DNA from: Trueperaceae bacterium
GTDB lineage: Bacteria > Deinococcota > Deinococci > Deinococcales > Trueperaceae
Direction of reading: 5' to 3'
DNA length: 64,000 nucleotides
NCBI GenBank assembly: GCA_036381595.1
Contig: DASVCN010000027.1
Coordinates: forward strand, 62,001-126,000
Positions 42,067-50,904 of the stretch are shown here, piece by piece; position 1 is the first letter of the stretch; each line of letters begins with the position of its first letter. The translations under genes were made by a program, and so were the position numbers. A model generated the notes under the pieces. That model was not told the origin of the DNA. It did not search any database and saw only the letters and a list, made by a program, of their open reading frames with translations.

Positions 42067-43176
42067 TCAGGAGTCCCCGCTCGTCGCGGCTTCTCTAAGC
42101 CGGTCGCGACCGCCGCTCCTGGCGGTCCTCATCTCCAGCCTCTCCACAGGCAGCGCGAAGTCGATGCCCAGCTGCGAGAAGCGGTCGTAGATCTGAAGGT
42201 TGAGCGACTGCTGGATGTCCATGTAGCGGTTGTAGTCGGCGGTCAGCACGTAGTACACGGTCTCGAAATCGAGCGAGTACTCGCCGAAACCGCGGAAGTG
42301 CGAGCGGTCGAATCGGGTGTCGGGAAACTCCTCGATCAGTCCCCGGAGCAGCAGCGGGATCCTCTCGAGCAGTTCGCGGGGGGTTCCGAACTCGACCCCG
42401 AGCGCGAAGACGATCCGTCTCTCGGCCATCCTCTTGTAGTTGCGGATGCGGCTGTCGAGCAGGTCCTTGTTGGCGAAGACCAGCTGCTCGCCCGAGAGAC
42501 TGCGGATGCGCGTCGTTCTGAGGCCGATGTGTTCGACGTTCCCCTGCATGTCGTCGACGATGATGAAGTCACCGATCTCGAACGGCTTGTCGAAGACGAT
42601 GGAGAGCGAGGCGAAGAGGTCGCTCAGGATCCCCTGGACCGCCAGCGCCACGGCTATCGAGCCCACTCCGAGGCCGGCGATCAGGGTGGTCACGTCCAGC
42701 CCCAGGTTGTCGAGGAGCATCAGCAACAGCAGCGAGAAGAGCACCAGTCGGCCGACGAAGGTAAGGGCTGCCAGTGAGGTGCGTCGGCCGCCGTCGAGCG
42801 TCTCGTTCCGGCGGTAGACCTCGGCGAAGTAGACGATCGCGGCGTTCCCCCAGATGGCCAGTTGGATGAGCAGGAAGACGCCCAATACCTGGCGCAGCCG
42901 CAGCGAGGTGACCGGGTCCAAGGCCAGGAGCAGAACCGCGACGAAGATCGCTGCTGCCAGGAGGGCCCAGTTGCGTGTCGCCCCGAGCAGTGTGAACAGG
43001 AGGTCGTCGAACCGGAACGCGCGCGGCTCGGCTCTCGAGGCCAGGCGGGTCCGCAGCGAGTTGCGAACCGCCTGGAGGATGAGCAGGGCGAGCAAGGCCA
43101 GTCCGAGGGCGGCGAGCCAGCGCCACAACTCGTTGCCCAGGATCACGGTTTGCGTCAGGAAGGGGGGCAGGGACAT
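42067..43176 (-). CDS. MscS-family mechanosensitive ion channel
   Basis: A 369-residue small-conductance mechanosensitive channel, releasing solutes on hypo-osmotic shock. Four membrane segments are visible (about 10-30, 55-80, 90-110, 135-155); the pore helix TLIAGLGVGSIAVALAVQGILSD has the Gly/Ala packing pattern, followed by the beta domain FDKPFEIGDFIIVDDMQGNVEHIGLRTTRIR and a C-terminal alpha/beta vestibule. ATG 43176 follows GGAGG by four bases; the upstream open frame is antisense to the cobalamin adenosyltransferase gene. Confidence 0.92.
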   Translation of the reverse strand: MSLPPFLTQTVILGNELWRWLAALGLALLALLILQAVRNSLRTRLASRAEPRAFRFDDLLFTLLGATRNWALLAAAIFVAVLLLALDPVTSLRLRQVLGVFLLIQLAIWGNAAIVYFAEVYRRNETLDGGRRTSLAALTFVGRLVLFSLLLLMLLDNLGLDVTTLIAGLGVGSIAVALAVQGILSDLFASLSIVFDKPFEIGDFIIVDDMQGNVEHIGLRTTRIRSLSGEQLVFANKDLLDSRIRNYKRMAERRIVFALGVEFGTPRELLERIPLLLRGLIEEFPDTRFDRSHFRGFGEYSLDFETVYYVLTADYNRYMDIQQSLNLQIYDRFSQLGIDFALPVERLEMRTARSGGRDRLREAATSGDS

Positions 43177-43293
43177 CGAACCTCCGGCGGCGCGTTCCGC
43201 GAGGCGCGACCTGAGAACGGACGAGCTGCCGGCACGCGACGGACCCATAGTAACCGCCGCTCGGCAGCGCCCGCGAACCGGTCGCGCCTCGGC

Positions 43294-43299
43294 TATGCT
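43294..43299 (+). promoter_or_regulatory. -10 box, leaderless start of the adenosyltransferase gene
   Basis: TATGCT on the plus strand, 6 bases before ATG 43306. Confidence 0.5.
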
Positions 43300-43305
43300 T
43301 GCCGC

Positions 43306-43887
43306 ATGAAGATCTACACGCGAACCGGCGACAACGGCACTACCGGCCTTTACGGCGGTGAGCGTGTCGCCAAGAACCATCTTCGAGTCGCGGCCTACGG
43401 CAGCGTCGACGAGGCGAACAGCGCGATCGGTTTGGCCCGTTCGTTCGTCGGCGAACCAGACATCGACAGGGCCCTGATCGAGATACAGAACGCCCTGTTC
43501 GACGTGGGCGCAGACCTGGCCACCCCGGCCGATGCCGCCCAGAGGCAGCATCTGACTCCGATCTCGGTTGAAGATGTGACCTGGGTCGAAGGGGTGATCG
43601 ATCACTTCTCAGATGAGTTGGAACCGTTGTCGTCGTTCATACTGCCCGGCGGGAATCCGGGCGGAGCGGCGCTCCATGTAGCGCGCGCGGCGGTGAGGCG
43701 GGCCGAGCGGGAGGTGACCGCGCTGGCGCAGGAGGTCGAGGTGGACGCCAACCTGCGCTCCTACCTGAACCGGGTCTCCGACCTGCTCTTCACCCTCGCG
43801 CGAGTCGCCAACATGCGGTCGGGAGTTAGCGAGACGAGGCTCAAGGTGCGTGGTCGCTCACGCCAACGACGTTCGGTACGCAGATAG
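43306..43887 (+). CDS. pduO: PduO-type cob(I)alamin adenosyltransferase
   Basis: A 193-residue trimeric ATP:cob(I)alamin adenosyltransferase that makes coenzyme B12. The ATP-binding N-terminus MKIYTRTGDNGTTGLYGGERV is nearly the family consensus; YGSVDEANSAIGLAR, FILPGGNPGGAALHVARAAVRRAER and YLNRVSDLLFTLAR follow in order. ATG 43306 has TATGCT six bases upstream. The last 20 residues are Arg-rich and poorly conserved. No B12-dependent enzyme is adjacent. Confidence 0.95.
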   Translation: MKIYTRTGDNGTTGLYGGERVAKNHLRVAAYGSVDEANSAIGLARSFVGEPDIDRALIEIQNALFDVGADLATPADAAQRQHLTPISVEDVTWVEGVIDHFSDELEPLSSFILPGGNPGGAALHVARAAVRRAEREVTALAQEVEVDANLRSYLNRVSDLLFTLARVANMRSGVSETRLKVRGRSRQRRSVRR

Positions 43888-43893
43888 CAGGCT

Positions 43894-43929
43894 CGAGTAG
43901 AAGGCCCCGACGAAGGTCGGACTCGTTTA
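43894..43929 (+). terminator. Candidate terminator after the adenosyltransferase gene
   Basis: Outer arms CGAGT (43894-43898) and ACTCG (43921-43925) and inner arms CCGAC (43907-43911) and GTCGG (43916-43920) form a two-part stem with an eight-base internal bulge and a GAAG tetraloop, followed by TTTAT. Confidence 0.45.
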
Positions 43930-43980
43930 TCGAACCCGCTCGCTCGCACCTCCCCGTTCTCGCCGGTCCGGCTCGCCTGG

Positions 43981-44910
43981 TCAGAGGTGCCTGGCGAAGG
44001 TAATCCAGTCCGGTTCGACCTCGAAGCCGATCCGCCTGTTGACGCTCAGGATCGCGGCGTTGTCGCCGGAGCCGCCGGCGTTCACCGCGCGGTAGCCTCG
44101 CGCCTTGGCCCAGCTTCCGGTCCTGGCCTTCATGGCGGTGGCCACGCCGAGGTTACGGTACGCGGCCTTCACGCCGGTGAAGCCCGACCCGGCCGCCTCC
44201 GAGAAGAGGCCCCCATCGAGCAGGCTTGCCAGGCCGACGTACTCGTCCCCGCTCACCGCCACCACCAGGCTCTCGATCAGCGTCTCTTCGTCCCGGATCG
44301 TCGGGTGGCGTTTGGGGATGATCGGCTCGTGATGGGGAGCCTCCTCCTCCAATCTCGCCTGGAGTTCCAGCAACTTCTCGTCTCGCAGCGGGTCCGAGGA
44401 GAGTTCCGGGTAGCTGCGGAGCCGGATGCCGCGCACCTTAAGGGCCTCTTCGAGCCCGCTCGCCCGACGCACATCGAAACCGGCCAGATCAAGGTTCGCC
44501 CCCCAGGAGCGGAACTGCTCCCGGTACTCCCGCTCCCGAAGGTAGCCGGCAGTAGCAACGAAGTCCTCGCGGACGCAGGTCCAGATGCTGACTGGCCGGA
44601 CGAGCAGCGACACGGCTTCGTCCCAGAGTGCGGTGTCGACACCCCTGTTCCGGTAGTCGCGGTGAACGAAGAACCAGCCCCAGTACTTGCCGGGCGAAGG
44701 GTCGTCGGCGCGGACGCCGAACTGTCCCAGACCCACGACTCGTGTCCCCTCCAGGGCAGCCAGCTGATGGTTGCCCTTCGCGCGGCCCCGTTCGTGCCCT
44801 CGCCTCAGTTCCTCTTCGGTCAGGTGGTGGTGCGGTTCGTTCTGGTCATTGAAGATGCGGATCAGGGCCGGGTAATCCTCCGGCTCCGTCCTTCGGATGG
44901 TGATCTGCAA
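43981..44910 (-). CDS. Tandem GNAT-domain acetyltransferase-like protein
   Basis: A 309-residue protein with two GNAT folds. The N-terminal copy (about 1-150) has HRDYRNRGVDTALWDEAV at the acetyl-CoA site; the C-terminal copy (about 160-309) has TGVKAAYRNLGVATAMKARTGSWAKARGYRAVNAGGSGDNAAILSVNRRIGF, a complete binding loop and helix. Acceptor unknown. TTG 44910 follows GGGAG by six bases and gives the typical MQITIRRTEPEDY start; ATG 44928 would add six residues. About 230 bases upstream, before pyrD's 3' end, hold no gene. Confidence 0.78.
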   Translation of the reverse strand: MQITIRRTEPEDYPALIRIFNDQNEPHHHLTEEELRRGHERGRAKGNHQLAALEGTRVVGLGQFGVRADDPSPGKYWGWFFVHRDYRNRGVDTALWDEAVSLLVRPVSIWTCVREDFVATAGYLREREYREQFRSWGANLDLAGFDVRRASGLEEALKVRGIRLRSYPELSSDPLRDEKLLELQARLEEEAPHHEPIIPKRHPTIRDEETLIESLVVAVSGDEYVGLASLLDGGLFSEAAGSGFTGVKAAYRNLGVATAMKARTGSWAKARGYRAVNAGGSGDNAAILSVNRRIGFEVEPDWITFARHL

Positions 44911-45140
44911 GGTTTTCTCCCATGGCATGAGCGATTCGGAAGTGCCGATTCGGATGTTCGGGGCAAACGCTGACGCCGACCATTCGGCCTCACCATCCTT
45001 CGTTATGGAGTCGTACCGACTGTAACAGTTCCAGAACGAGACTATCCGGGCGCGCGTTCGCGGGCCAGCAGAAGGAGGCCAGGCTCGGACTGCCTACCGG
45101 GGGAGCCGGAACAGGTTTGGCCGGAACACCGAAAGGATTT

Positions 45141-46214
45141 CTACACCCACTGCCGGTCGATGCCGATCAACGACTCGACGTCGGGGATCCCCTCCTCTTC
45201 GAGATGGAGCAGCAGTCCTTCGAGGATCCGGCGGACGGTTCCTGGACCGCCGTAGACGAAGCCGGTGTAGAGCTCGACCAGACTGGCCCCGGCACGGAGG
45301 CGCCTCACCACGTCGGCCGAGTCGAAGACGCCCCCGACGGAGACCAGAGGCAGGTCGGTCGTACGCGCCAAGAGCCGCAGCACCTCGAGGGCGCGGGGAG
45401 CCAGCGGTCGTCCAGAGAGTCCACCCCCGGCATGGGTTCGCTGGCTGAGCCCCGGACGGGAGACCGTCGTATTTACCGCCACCAGGCCCGCCACCCGGTG
45501 CTGAGCCGCGACCGCTGCGATCTCCCGGAGCTGTTCGTCACCGAGATCGGGAGCGAGCTTGAGGAGGACGGGGAGCTCCCTCTCGGCCTGGCGCTCGTCG
45601 AACACCTCGAGCAGCCGTGCCAACGCCTCCGGTTCCTGAAGTGTTCGCAGACCCAACGTGTTCGGGGAGCTCACGTTGACGACGATCCCGTCGGCCTGCG
45701 GCCAGACCGGTTCGAGGGCCTTCTGGTAGTCGGCGGCAGCCGCTTCCAGCGAGGCGCTTCGGGATTTGCCCACGTTGACGAAGACGGGTGAAGCTAGCAG
45801 GCCGCGACCGCGTAGCCGCTCGAGCCGCAGGGCGAGCTGTGCAGCCCCGGCGTTGTTGAAGCCCATCCGGTTGATGATCGCCCCGTCTCGAGGCAGCCGG
45901 AAGAGCCTCTTGCCCTCGTTGCCCTCCTGCGCCTCGGCTGTCACGCTGCCCGCTTCGCTGAAGCCGAAACCGAGGGCCTCCCAGGCCGGCAACGCCACGC
46001 CGTCCTTGTCCATGCCCGCCGCCAGTCCCACTGGGTTGGGGAAGCGCAAGCCGAACCGCTCCACGCCCAGCCGTGGGTCTGTCACTCGGTAGCGGGAAGC
46101 GAGGAGGCGCAGCGCTGCACGGTTGCTTCCGCCGGCCCCGAGCAGTCGAAGCGTGGACCGGTGGACGAGCTCGGGGTCGACGGCGAAGAGGAGTGGTCGC
46201 AGGAGGTCGTACAC
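45141..46214 (-). CDS. pyrD: Dihydroorotate dehydrogenase, class 2
   Basis: A 357-residue quinone-linked dihydroorotate dehydrogenase of pyrimidine synthesis. The N-terminal membrane-contact helix pair (MYDLLRPLLFAVDPELVHRSTL) marks class 2; FPNPVGLAAGMDKDG and NRMGFNNAG bind FMN and substrate, and the catalytic Ser lies in NVSSPNT. It passes electrons to the quinone pool, menaquinone here. GTG 46214 lies six bases after TAGAGT, a leaderless layout. Confidence 0.95.
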   Translation of the reverse strand: MYDLLRPLLFAVDPELVHRSTLRLLGAGGSNRAALRLLASRYRVTDPRLGVERFGLRFPNPVGLAAGMDKDGVALPAWEALGFGFSEAGSVTAEAQEGNEGKRLFRLPRDGAIINRMGFNNAGAAQLALRLERLRGRGLLASPVFVNVGKSRSASLEAAAADYQKALEPVWPQADGIVVNVSSPNTLGLRTLQEPEALARLLEVFDERQAERELPVLLKLAPDLGDEQLREIAAVAAQHRVAGLVAVNTTVSRPGLSQRTHAGGGLSGRPLAPRALEVLRLLARTTDLPLVSVGGVFDSADVVRRLRAGASLVELYTGFVYGGPGTVRRILEGLLLHLEEEGIPDVESLIGIDRQWV

Positions 46215-46220
46215 GCCACG

Positions 46221-46226
46221 ACTCTA
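46221..46226 (-). promoter_or_regulatory. -10 box, leaderless start of pyrD
   Basis: TAGAGT on the minus strand, 6 bases before GTG 46214. Confidence 0.5.
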
Positions 46227-46248
46227 TCCGCGTTCGCTGAACGGGAGT

Positions 46249-46968
46249 TCAGGACGAGGGCGGACGACTGGGCCGCACTTCGACCTTCGACGGCAAGGTG
46301 CGCTGGGGCGCGCGGAGCAGGTACATGACCATCTCCCCGATGTCCTCGGGTTGGATCTTCCAGGTATCGGCTTCCGAGGGCACGTTGTCGCGGAAGTAGG
46401 TCGAGACGGAACCGGGCATGATCGTCGAAACCTTTATCCCGTGCTTGCGCAGGTCGAGCATTATCGCCTGGCTGAAGCCGGTGATCCCCCACTTGCTCGC
46501 GTTGTAGGCAGCGCTTCCGGCGTTGAAGTTGACCCCTGCCAGGGAGCCGATCGTGATGAGATAGCCGTTGCTGCGCTTCAACTCGGCGACGCTCGCCTTC
46601 ACCGTGTAGAAGACGCCGGTGAGGTTGGTGTCGATGATCTTGTGCCACTCCTCTACGGGGAACTCGTCGATCGGCCCGAACGCGCCGACGCCGGCGTTGG
46701 CGATGACGGCGTACACTCCGCCGAACTCGTCGACGAGCCGGCGCACCGCCTCCTCCTGCTGCTGCAGGTCGCGAACGTCGCAGCGGATGCCGATCGCCCG
46801 CCCAGGGCCTTCTTCGCTCAGCTGCCGTGCAGCCGCCTCGACCTCCTGGGCGTTGCGCGCAGTGATCCCTACGTTGAGGCCGGCTCGCACCATCTCTCGG
46901 GCGATACCAAGGCCGATCCCTTTCGAACCTCCGGTGACCAGAGCCGTCTTGCCAGTCAGATCCGTCAT
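46249..46968 (-). CDS. Short-chain dehydrogenase/reductase
   Basis: A 239-residue classical SDR: TGGSKGIG at 12-19, NAGVGAFG near 91, and active-site Ser (TIGSLAG), Tyr and Lys (YNASK). NADP preference is suggested by the Arg after the second beta strand (TARN). Substrate unknown; similar proteins reduce 3-ketoacyl groups or sugars. ATG 46968 is six bases after TAGCCT. It ends 34 bases before the pyrD start and may be transcribed separately. Confidence 0.83.
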   Translation of the reverse strand: MTDLTGKTALVTGGSKGIGLGIAREMVRAGLNVGITARNAQEVEAAARQLSEEGPGRAIGIRCDVRDLQQQEEAVRRLVDEFGGVYAVIANAGVGAFGPIDEFPVEEWHKIIDTNLTGVFYTVKASVAELKRSNGYLITIGSLAGVNFNAGSAAYNASKWGITGFSQAIMLDLRKHGIKVSTIMPGSVSTYFRDNVPSEADTWKIQPEDIGEMVMYLLRAPQRTLPSKVEVRPSRPPSS

Positions 46969-46974
46969 GCCGGC

Positions 46975-46980
46975 AGGCTA
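46975..46980 (-). promoter_or_regulatory. -10 box, leaderless start of the SDR gene
   Basis: TAGCCT on the minus strand, 6 bases before ATG 46968. Confidence 0.4.
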
Positions 46981-47021
46981 GCACGGCGTTCCCGGAGGCC
47001 GCCGCCGTCCCGGCATACTGG

Positions 47022-47027
47022 TAGACT
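47022..47027 (+). promoter_or_regulatory. -10 box of the histidine phosphatase gene
   Basis: TAGACT on the plus strand, 12 bases before ATG 47040; the leader would be about five bases. CATACT lies a further eight bases upstream. Confidence 0.4.
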
Positions 47028-47039
47028 CGCAAGCGGTCG

Positions 47040-47651
47040 ATGCGACGATTAACACTCATCCGTCACGCGCTCACCGACTGGAACTCGACGGGCAAGCTTC
47101 AGGGTCACCTGGACTGCCCACTGTCGGAGGAGGGCGTGACTCAAGCGCGTGCGCTGGCGAGGCGGGTCGGCTCGAGCGAGATCGACCTCCTCTACTCGAG
47201 CCCGCTCAAGCGGGCGGTCGATACCGCGAGGCTCGCCTTCCCGGCGGCCGAGGTGGTGACCGACCCAAGGCTCATGGAACTCGACTTCGGCGTCTTCCAG
47301 GGGAAGTCCCCGGAAGAGAACAGGGATAACGAGGCCTGGGACTGGTGGCTCGAGGACCCGTTCTCGCGCCGTGTTCCGGACGGGGAGTCGTACAGCGACC
47401 TGATGGCTCGGGTGGTCGCCTGGCTGGGGGAGTTGCCGAAGGTGCCACACGTGGTCGCCGTCACCCACTCCGGGCCGATCCAGATGCTCATCGCACACGT
47501 GATGGGCGTCCAGCATCCCCGTTGGCGCAAGCGTATCTTCCTGCGGCACACCTCGCTGACCCGACTGCTGTTCCGTGAGGACCAGGTCCTCATCGAGCGG
47601 GTGAACGACACCCGGCACCTGAAGAGCGACTTCGATCCCTTCCTCGACTGA
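47040..47651 (+). CDS. Histidine phosphatase (phosphoglycerate mutase-like)
   Basis: A 203-residue histidine phosphatase superfamily member. The phospho-accepting His is in RHALTDWN at about 8-15 (the usual RHG is RHA here), LYSSPLKRAVDTA supplies the binding Arg, the acid Glu is in LMELDFGVFQGK, and the second His is in VTHSGPI. The Ala in place of Gly is seen in some phosphatases. Broad phosphatase or cobalamin/mutase-type role cannot be separated. ATG 47040. Confidence 0.82.
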   Translation: MRRLTLIRHALTDWNSTGKLQGHLDCPLSEEGVTQARALARRVGSSEIDLLYSSPLKRAVDTARLAFPAAEVVTDPRLMELDFGVFQGKSPEENRDNEAWDWWLEDPFSRRVPDGESYSDLMARVVAWLGELPKVPHVVAVTHSGPIQMLIAHVMGVQHPRWRKRIFLRHTSLTRLLFREDQVLIERVNDTRHLKSDFDPFLD

Positions 47652-47706
47652 CGGAACGAAGAGGTCGACTTTCGAACAGCGGCCGCCCGGCGCAGGGGGG
47701 CCGTGT

Positions 47707-47754
47707 TAGACTCCGGCGGTGGTGATTGTGACCGGTGACCATTCTGAGCAGTGA
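47707..47754 (+). promoter_or_regulatory. scpA promoter with overlapping leaderless mini-ORF
   Basis: TAGACT (47707-47712) is followed six bases later by GTG 47719, opening an 11-codon ORF (MVIVTGDHSEQ) ending at TGA 47752-47754. The scpA GTG at 47735 lies inside it in another frame. Upstream in the scpA frame are two close stops, so 47735 is the first possible scpA start. The layout repeats that of rluB, including the shared TTAGACTCC. Confidence 0.4.
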
Positions 47755-48475
47755 AGCTGACGCACCGGCCTTTCTCGTTCGGCAGGCCGGTTTCGAAGGC
47801 ACCCTCGGCGAACTCGCCCACGCCTTGCGGCGAGGAACGGTCGCCCCCTCAGCCATCGACCTGCTCGACCTCGTCCAATCGTTCCTCGAACATTTCCGGA
47901 AGGTGGCCGCCAGCAACCTCGATCTGGCCAGCCTGGCACTGCCCAACGTCGCCCAGGTTATCGAACTGAAACTCCGCCTTCTCCTGCCGCGACCTCCAAG
48001 AGAGGTCGACGAGGAGGAGGAAGAGGAGCTGGAGGAGGCCCTCGAGGCGGTCGCCATGCTAGAGGAGCTGGACGGCGCGATCGACTTCCTGAGGCAACGC
48101 CGCGATCAGCGGCGCATAGTGCTGCCGGCGCGCACGCCACGGCCCGAGTACCCCAGACCGTTACGCAAGATCACGACGGGCATCGACCAGTTGGCGACCT
48201 TCGCGGCCCGCTACAGCCCCGGCAGCTACTTCGAGCTCTCGGTGGAACGGTTGACGATGAGCGGCGCGATGAAGGGCCTCTTGGGCAACCTCAGGCGCTG
48301 GGGAAGGGCCCTTCTGACCGAGGCGGTCGAGAGGCCCACGTGGTCTCAGTTGACCGTTTACTTCGCCGGCATGCTGGAGCTCGTTCGGGAGGGAAGGATC
48401 ACCGCGCACCAGCAGGAGCCGTACGGCGAGATCGAACTGCAGCTGAACGAGGTCGAGGCCGCGGAGGTCGCCTGA
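47735..48475 (+). CDS. scpA: Segregation and condensation protein A
   Basis: A 246-residue ScpA kleisin, which with ScpB closes the SMC ring for chromosome condensation. The N-terminal FEGTLGELAHALRRGTVAPSAIDLLDLVQSFLEHF matches the SMC-neck-binding domain; LIELKLRLLLP-like sequence and an acidic linker (about 90-110) follow, and the C-terminal winged helix ends near 240. scpB, its usual neighbour, is absent here. GTG 47735 is forced by upstream stops. Downstream it is convergent with typA. Confidence 0.85.
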   Translation: MTILSSEADAPAFLVRQAGFEGTLGELAHALRRGTVAPSAIDLLDLVQSFLEHFRKVAASNLDLASLALPNVAQVIELKLRLLLPRPPREVDEEEEEELEEALEAVAMLEELDGAIDFLRQRRDQRRIVLPARTPRPEYPRPLRKITTGIDQLATFAARYSPGSYFELSVERLTMSGAMKGLLGNLRRWGRALLTEAVERPTWSQLTVYFAGMLELVREGRITAHQQEPYGEIELQLNEVEAAEVA

Positions 48476-48505
48476 GGGCCACCGAGGCGACCCGCGAAGC
48501 AGTAG

Positions 48506-50308
48506 TCAGACCGCGGACTTGCTCTCCTTCTTCCGCATGTTCGGCTCGAGCACCCGCTTGCGCAGCCTGATGTTCTTGGGGGTTACCTCGACGAGCTCGT
48601 CGTCGGCGATGTACTCGAGCGCCTCCTCGAGGGTGAGGCGCTTCGGTGGAACCAGAGTGATGTTCTCGTCGCTGCCGGCCGCACGCACGTTGGTGAGCTT
48701 CTTGTTCTTGCTGACGTTGATGTTCAGGTCGCCTCCGCGGGCGTTCGCTCCCACGATCATGCCCACGTAAACCTCCGTTCCCGGGTCGATGAAGAAGGTG
48801 CCGCGGTCCTGCAGCTTGAAGATGCTGTAGGCGAACGCCTCGCCCGGCTCCATCGCCACCAGCGACCCGCCCTGCCTGGTACGGATCTCACCGGCAAGCG
48901 GCTCGTAGCCGTCGAACACGTGCGAGAGCAACCCCTCGCCCTGAGTCATGGAGAGGAACTGCGTGCGGTAACCGAACAGGGCGCGGCTGGGCATGCTGAA
49001 CTCGAGGCGGGCCCGGCTCTCGCCCTGCTCCATGTTGAGGAGCGTGCCGCGGCGGCTCGACAGCGACTCCATGACGGCGCCCATCGCCTCGACCGGCACG
49101 TCGGCGACCACGTGCTCGAACGGCTCGTGCTTGACGCCGTCCACCTCCCGCATTATCACCTCCGGCCGGGATACCGAGAACTCGTACCCCTCGCGGCGCA
49201 TCTGCTCGATGAGGATGGCCAGGTGCAGCTCACCGCGACCCGCGACCCGGTAGAGTTCGCCGCCCAACTCCTCGACACGCAGCGCGACGTTGGTGAGCAA
49301 CTCCCGCTTGAGCCGGTCGCCGATATGGCGGCTCGTCACGAAGCGGCCCTCCTTCCCGGCGAACGGGCTGGTGTTGGGGCTGAAGGTGACGGCGACCGTG
49401 GGCTGATCGACTTCCACTACCGGCAGCGGCTCTATCCGATCGGGGTCGCAGAGCGTGTCGCCGATCTGTACATCCTCCAGACCCGAGATCGCAACGATGT
49501 CGCCGGCGAACGCTTCCTCCACCTCGACGCGCTGGAGCCCCAGGTGGCTGTACACCTTGGTGAGGCGCGCCCGGACCACGCTGCCGTTGGCGGCGACGCG
49601 TGCGACGGTGTCGCCGGTACCGGCGCGGCCACGGCGCACCCGGCCTACCGCTATCCGGCCGAGGTAGTCGGAGTAGTCGAGGTTGGCGACCTGGAGCTGG
49701 AAGGGCGCGTCCACCTGTGCATCCGGGGCGGGGGTGTGCTCGAGTATCGCCTCGAACAGGGGAGAGAGGTCCTCCCCGGGGCTCTCGAGTTCGGTCCACG
49801 CCTTGCCGTCCCGGGCGATGGCGTAGAGGATCGGGAAGTCGAGCTGCTCGTCGTTCGCGCCAAGTTCGACCATCAGGTCGAAGGTGAGGTCGATGACGGC
49901 GTCCGGGCGAGCGTCCTTGCGGTCGATCTTGTTGACCACGACGATCGGCTTGAGGCCGCGCGCCAACGCCTTCTTGAGCACGAACCGGGTCTGCGGCATC
50001 GGTCCTTCCGCCGCGTCGACCAGCAGCAGAACGCCGTCGACCATGCCGAGGGCGCGCTCCACCTCGCCGCCGAAGTCGGCGTGGCCCGGAGTGTCGACGA
50101 TGTTGATCTTTACGCCGTTCCACTCGACGGCGGTGTTCTTGGCCAGGATGGTGATGCCGCGCTCGCGCTCGATGGCGTTCGAGTCCATCACCCGCTCCTC
50201 GACGACCTGGTTCTCGCGGAAGATGTGGGACTGCCGCAGCAGGCCGTCTACGAGGGTCGTCTTCCCATGGTCGACGTGGGCGATTATCGCTATGTTCCGG
50301 TAAGTCAT
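48506..50308 (-). CDS. typA: Ribosome-associated GTPase TypA/BipA
   Basis: A 600-residue translational GTPase that binds 70S ribosomes and helps assembly or stress adaptation. G1 AHVDHGKTT is at 10-18, then RERGITI (G2), [14 protein letters not shown] (G3) and [10 protein letters not shown] (G4); EF-G-like domains and the BipA C-terminal domain ([29 protein letters not shown]) follow. GAGGAA lies five bases before ATG 50308. The N-terminal four codons upstream in frame are not needed. Confidence 0.96.
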   Translation of the reverse strand: MTYRNIAIIAHVDHGKTTLVDGLLRQSHIFRENQVVEERVMDSNAIERERGITILAKNTAVEWNGVKINIVDTPGHADFGGEVERALGMVDGVLLLVDAAEGPMPQTRFVLKKALARGLKPIVVVNKIDRKDARPDAVIDLTFDLMVELGANDEQLDFPILYAIARDGKAWTELESPGEDLSPLFEAILEHTPAPDAQVDAPFQLQVANLDYSDYLGRIAVGRVRRGRAGTGDTVARVAANGSVVRARLTKVYSHLGLQRVEVEEAFAGDIVAISGLEDVQIGDTLCDPDRIEPLPVVEVDQPTVAVTFSPNTSPFAGKEGRFVTSRHIGDRLKRELLTNVALRVEELGGELYRVAGRGELHLAILIEQMRREGYEFSVSRPEVIMREVDGVKHEPFEHVVADVPVEAMGAVMESLSSRRGTLLNMEQGESRARLEFSMPSRALFGYRTQFLSMTQGEGLLSHVFDGYEPLAGEIRTRQGGSLVAMEPGEAFAYSIFKLQDRGTFFIDPGTEVYVGMIVGANARGGDLNINVSKNKKLTNVRAAGSDENITLVPPKRLTLEEALEYIADDELVEVTPKNIRLRKRVLEPNMRKKESKSAV

Positions 50309-50439
50309 CGGGTTCCTCACTGTCGTGGCCGCTCGGGCCCCGCTTTCTGGTGCGGGCCCGGACGACGTCGTCGGCTCGAGCCACCTTTTCCACCCGTCAC
50401 TGGCTCTGGGCCGGCGTCGGCCAGAAGGCGTAACGGAAA

Positions 50440-50445
50440 ATTATA
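50440..50445 (-). promoter_or_regulatory. Candidate -10 box of typA
   Basis: TATAAT on the minus strand, about 132 bases before the typA ATG; the implied leader of about 125 bases is the longest I infer here. The same stretch reads TATACT (50442-50447) on the plus strand and could serve the glutaredoxin side. No good -35 on either strand. Confidence 0.35.
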
Positions 50446-50584
50446 CTCATGTCGCCCCGCACCCTCTGTCATCGAACTACGCATGTGAAATCCGCCCTTC
50501 GGCCAGCTTGTGAAAGAGGCACGACAGGGGGCAATAGAGTACGTGGTAGCCTCATTTATCGGGGCAGCGGCAGTCGGAGGTGCG

Positions 50585-50848
50585 ATGCATATCAAGGTCT
50601 ACACGACCCGGTGGTGTGGGGACTGCCAGATAACCAAGACCTATCTCGACAGATTCGGAATCCCGTACCAGGAGATCGACATCGAGAACGATCCGCAGGC
50701 GGCCGAGTACGTCATGCAGGTGAACGGCGGACGGCGAAGCGTCCCGACGGTCGTTTACGGCGACGAAGCGACCAGCCTCTCCAACTTCAGCAGAGCCAAA
50801 CTCGATGCCTTCCTCCAGAAGCACCAGCTCCTGGCGAGGACGGCGTAA
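50585..50848 (+). CDS. Glutaredoxin-like / mycoredoxin-like protein
   Basis: An 87-residue thioredoxin-fold protein. The active site WCGDC near 10-14, cis-Pro in VPTVVYGD and the Gly pair match glutaredoxin-like proteins of the mycoredoxin/NrdH group. It should reduce mixed disulfides of low-molecular-weight thiols (bacillithiol in this phylum, by inference). GGAGG lies four bases before ATG 50585. It is followed after 56 bases by menG. Confidence 0.85.
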   Translation: MHIKVYTTRWCGDCQITKTYLDRFGIPYQEIDIENDPQAAEYVMQVNGGRRSVPTVVYGDEATSLSNFSRAKLDAFLQKHQLLARTA

Positions 50849-50904
50849 CCAACCGTGAAAGGGCCGGCGTCGAGCATGAGCCGCGTCCCCCCAGGCCGGG
50901 CCCG

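Noticed and set aside
45019-45029. ACTGT-A-ACAGT palindrome upstream of the GNAT gene
   Set aside because: Short, no second copy seen, and no regulator nearby; could be chance.
48920-50488. 522-codon plus-strand frame opposite typA
   Set aside because: Antisense shadow of a clear TypA gene, with no ribosome site or recognisable domain.
50449-50904. Upstream extension of menG
   Set aside because: It crosses the glutaredoxin gene in another frame and shows no MenG sequence before 50905.
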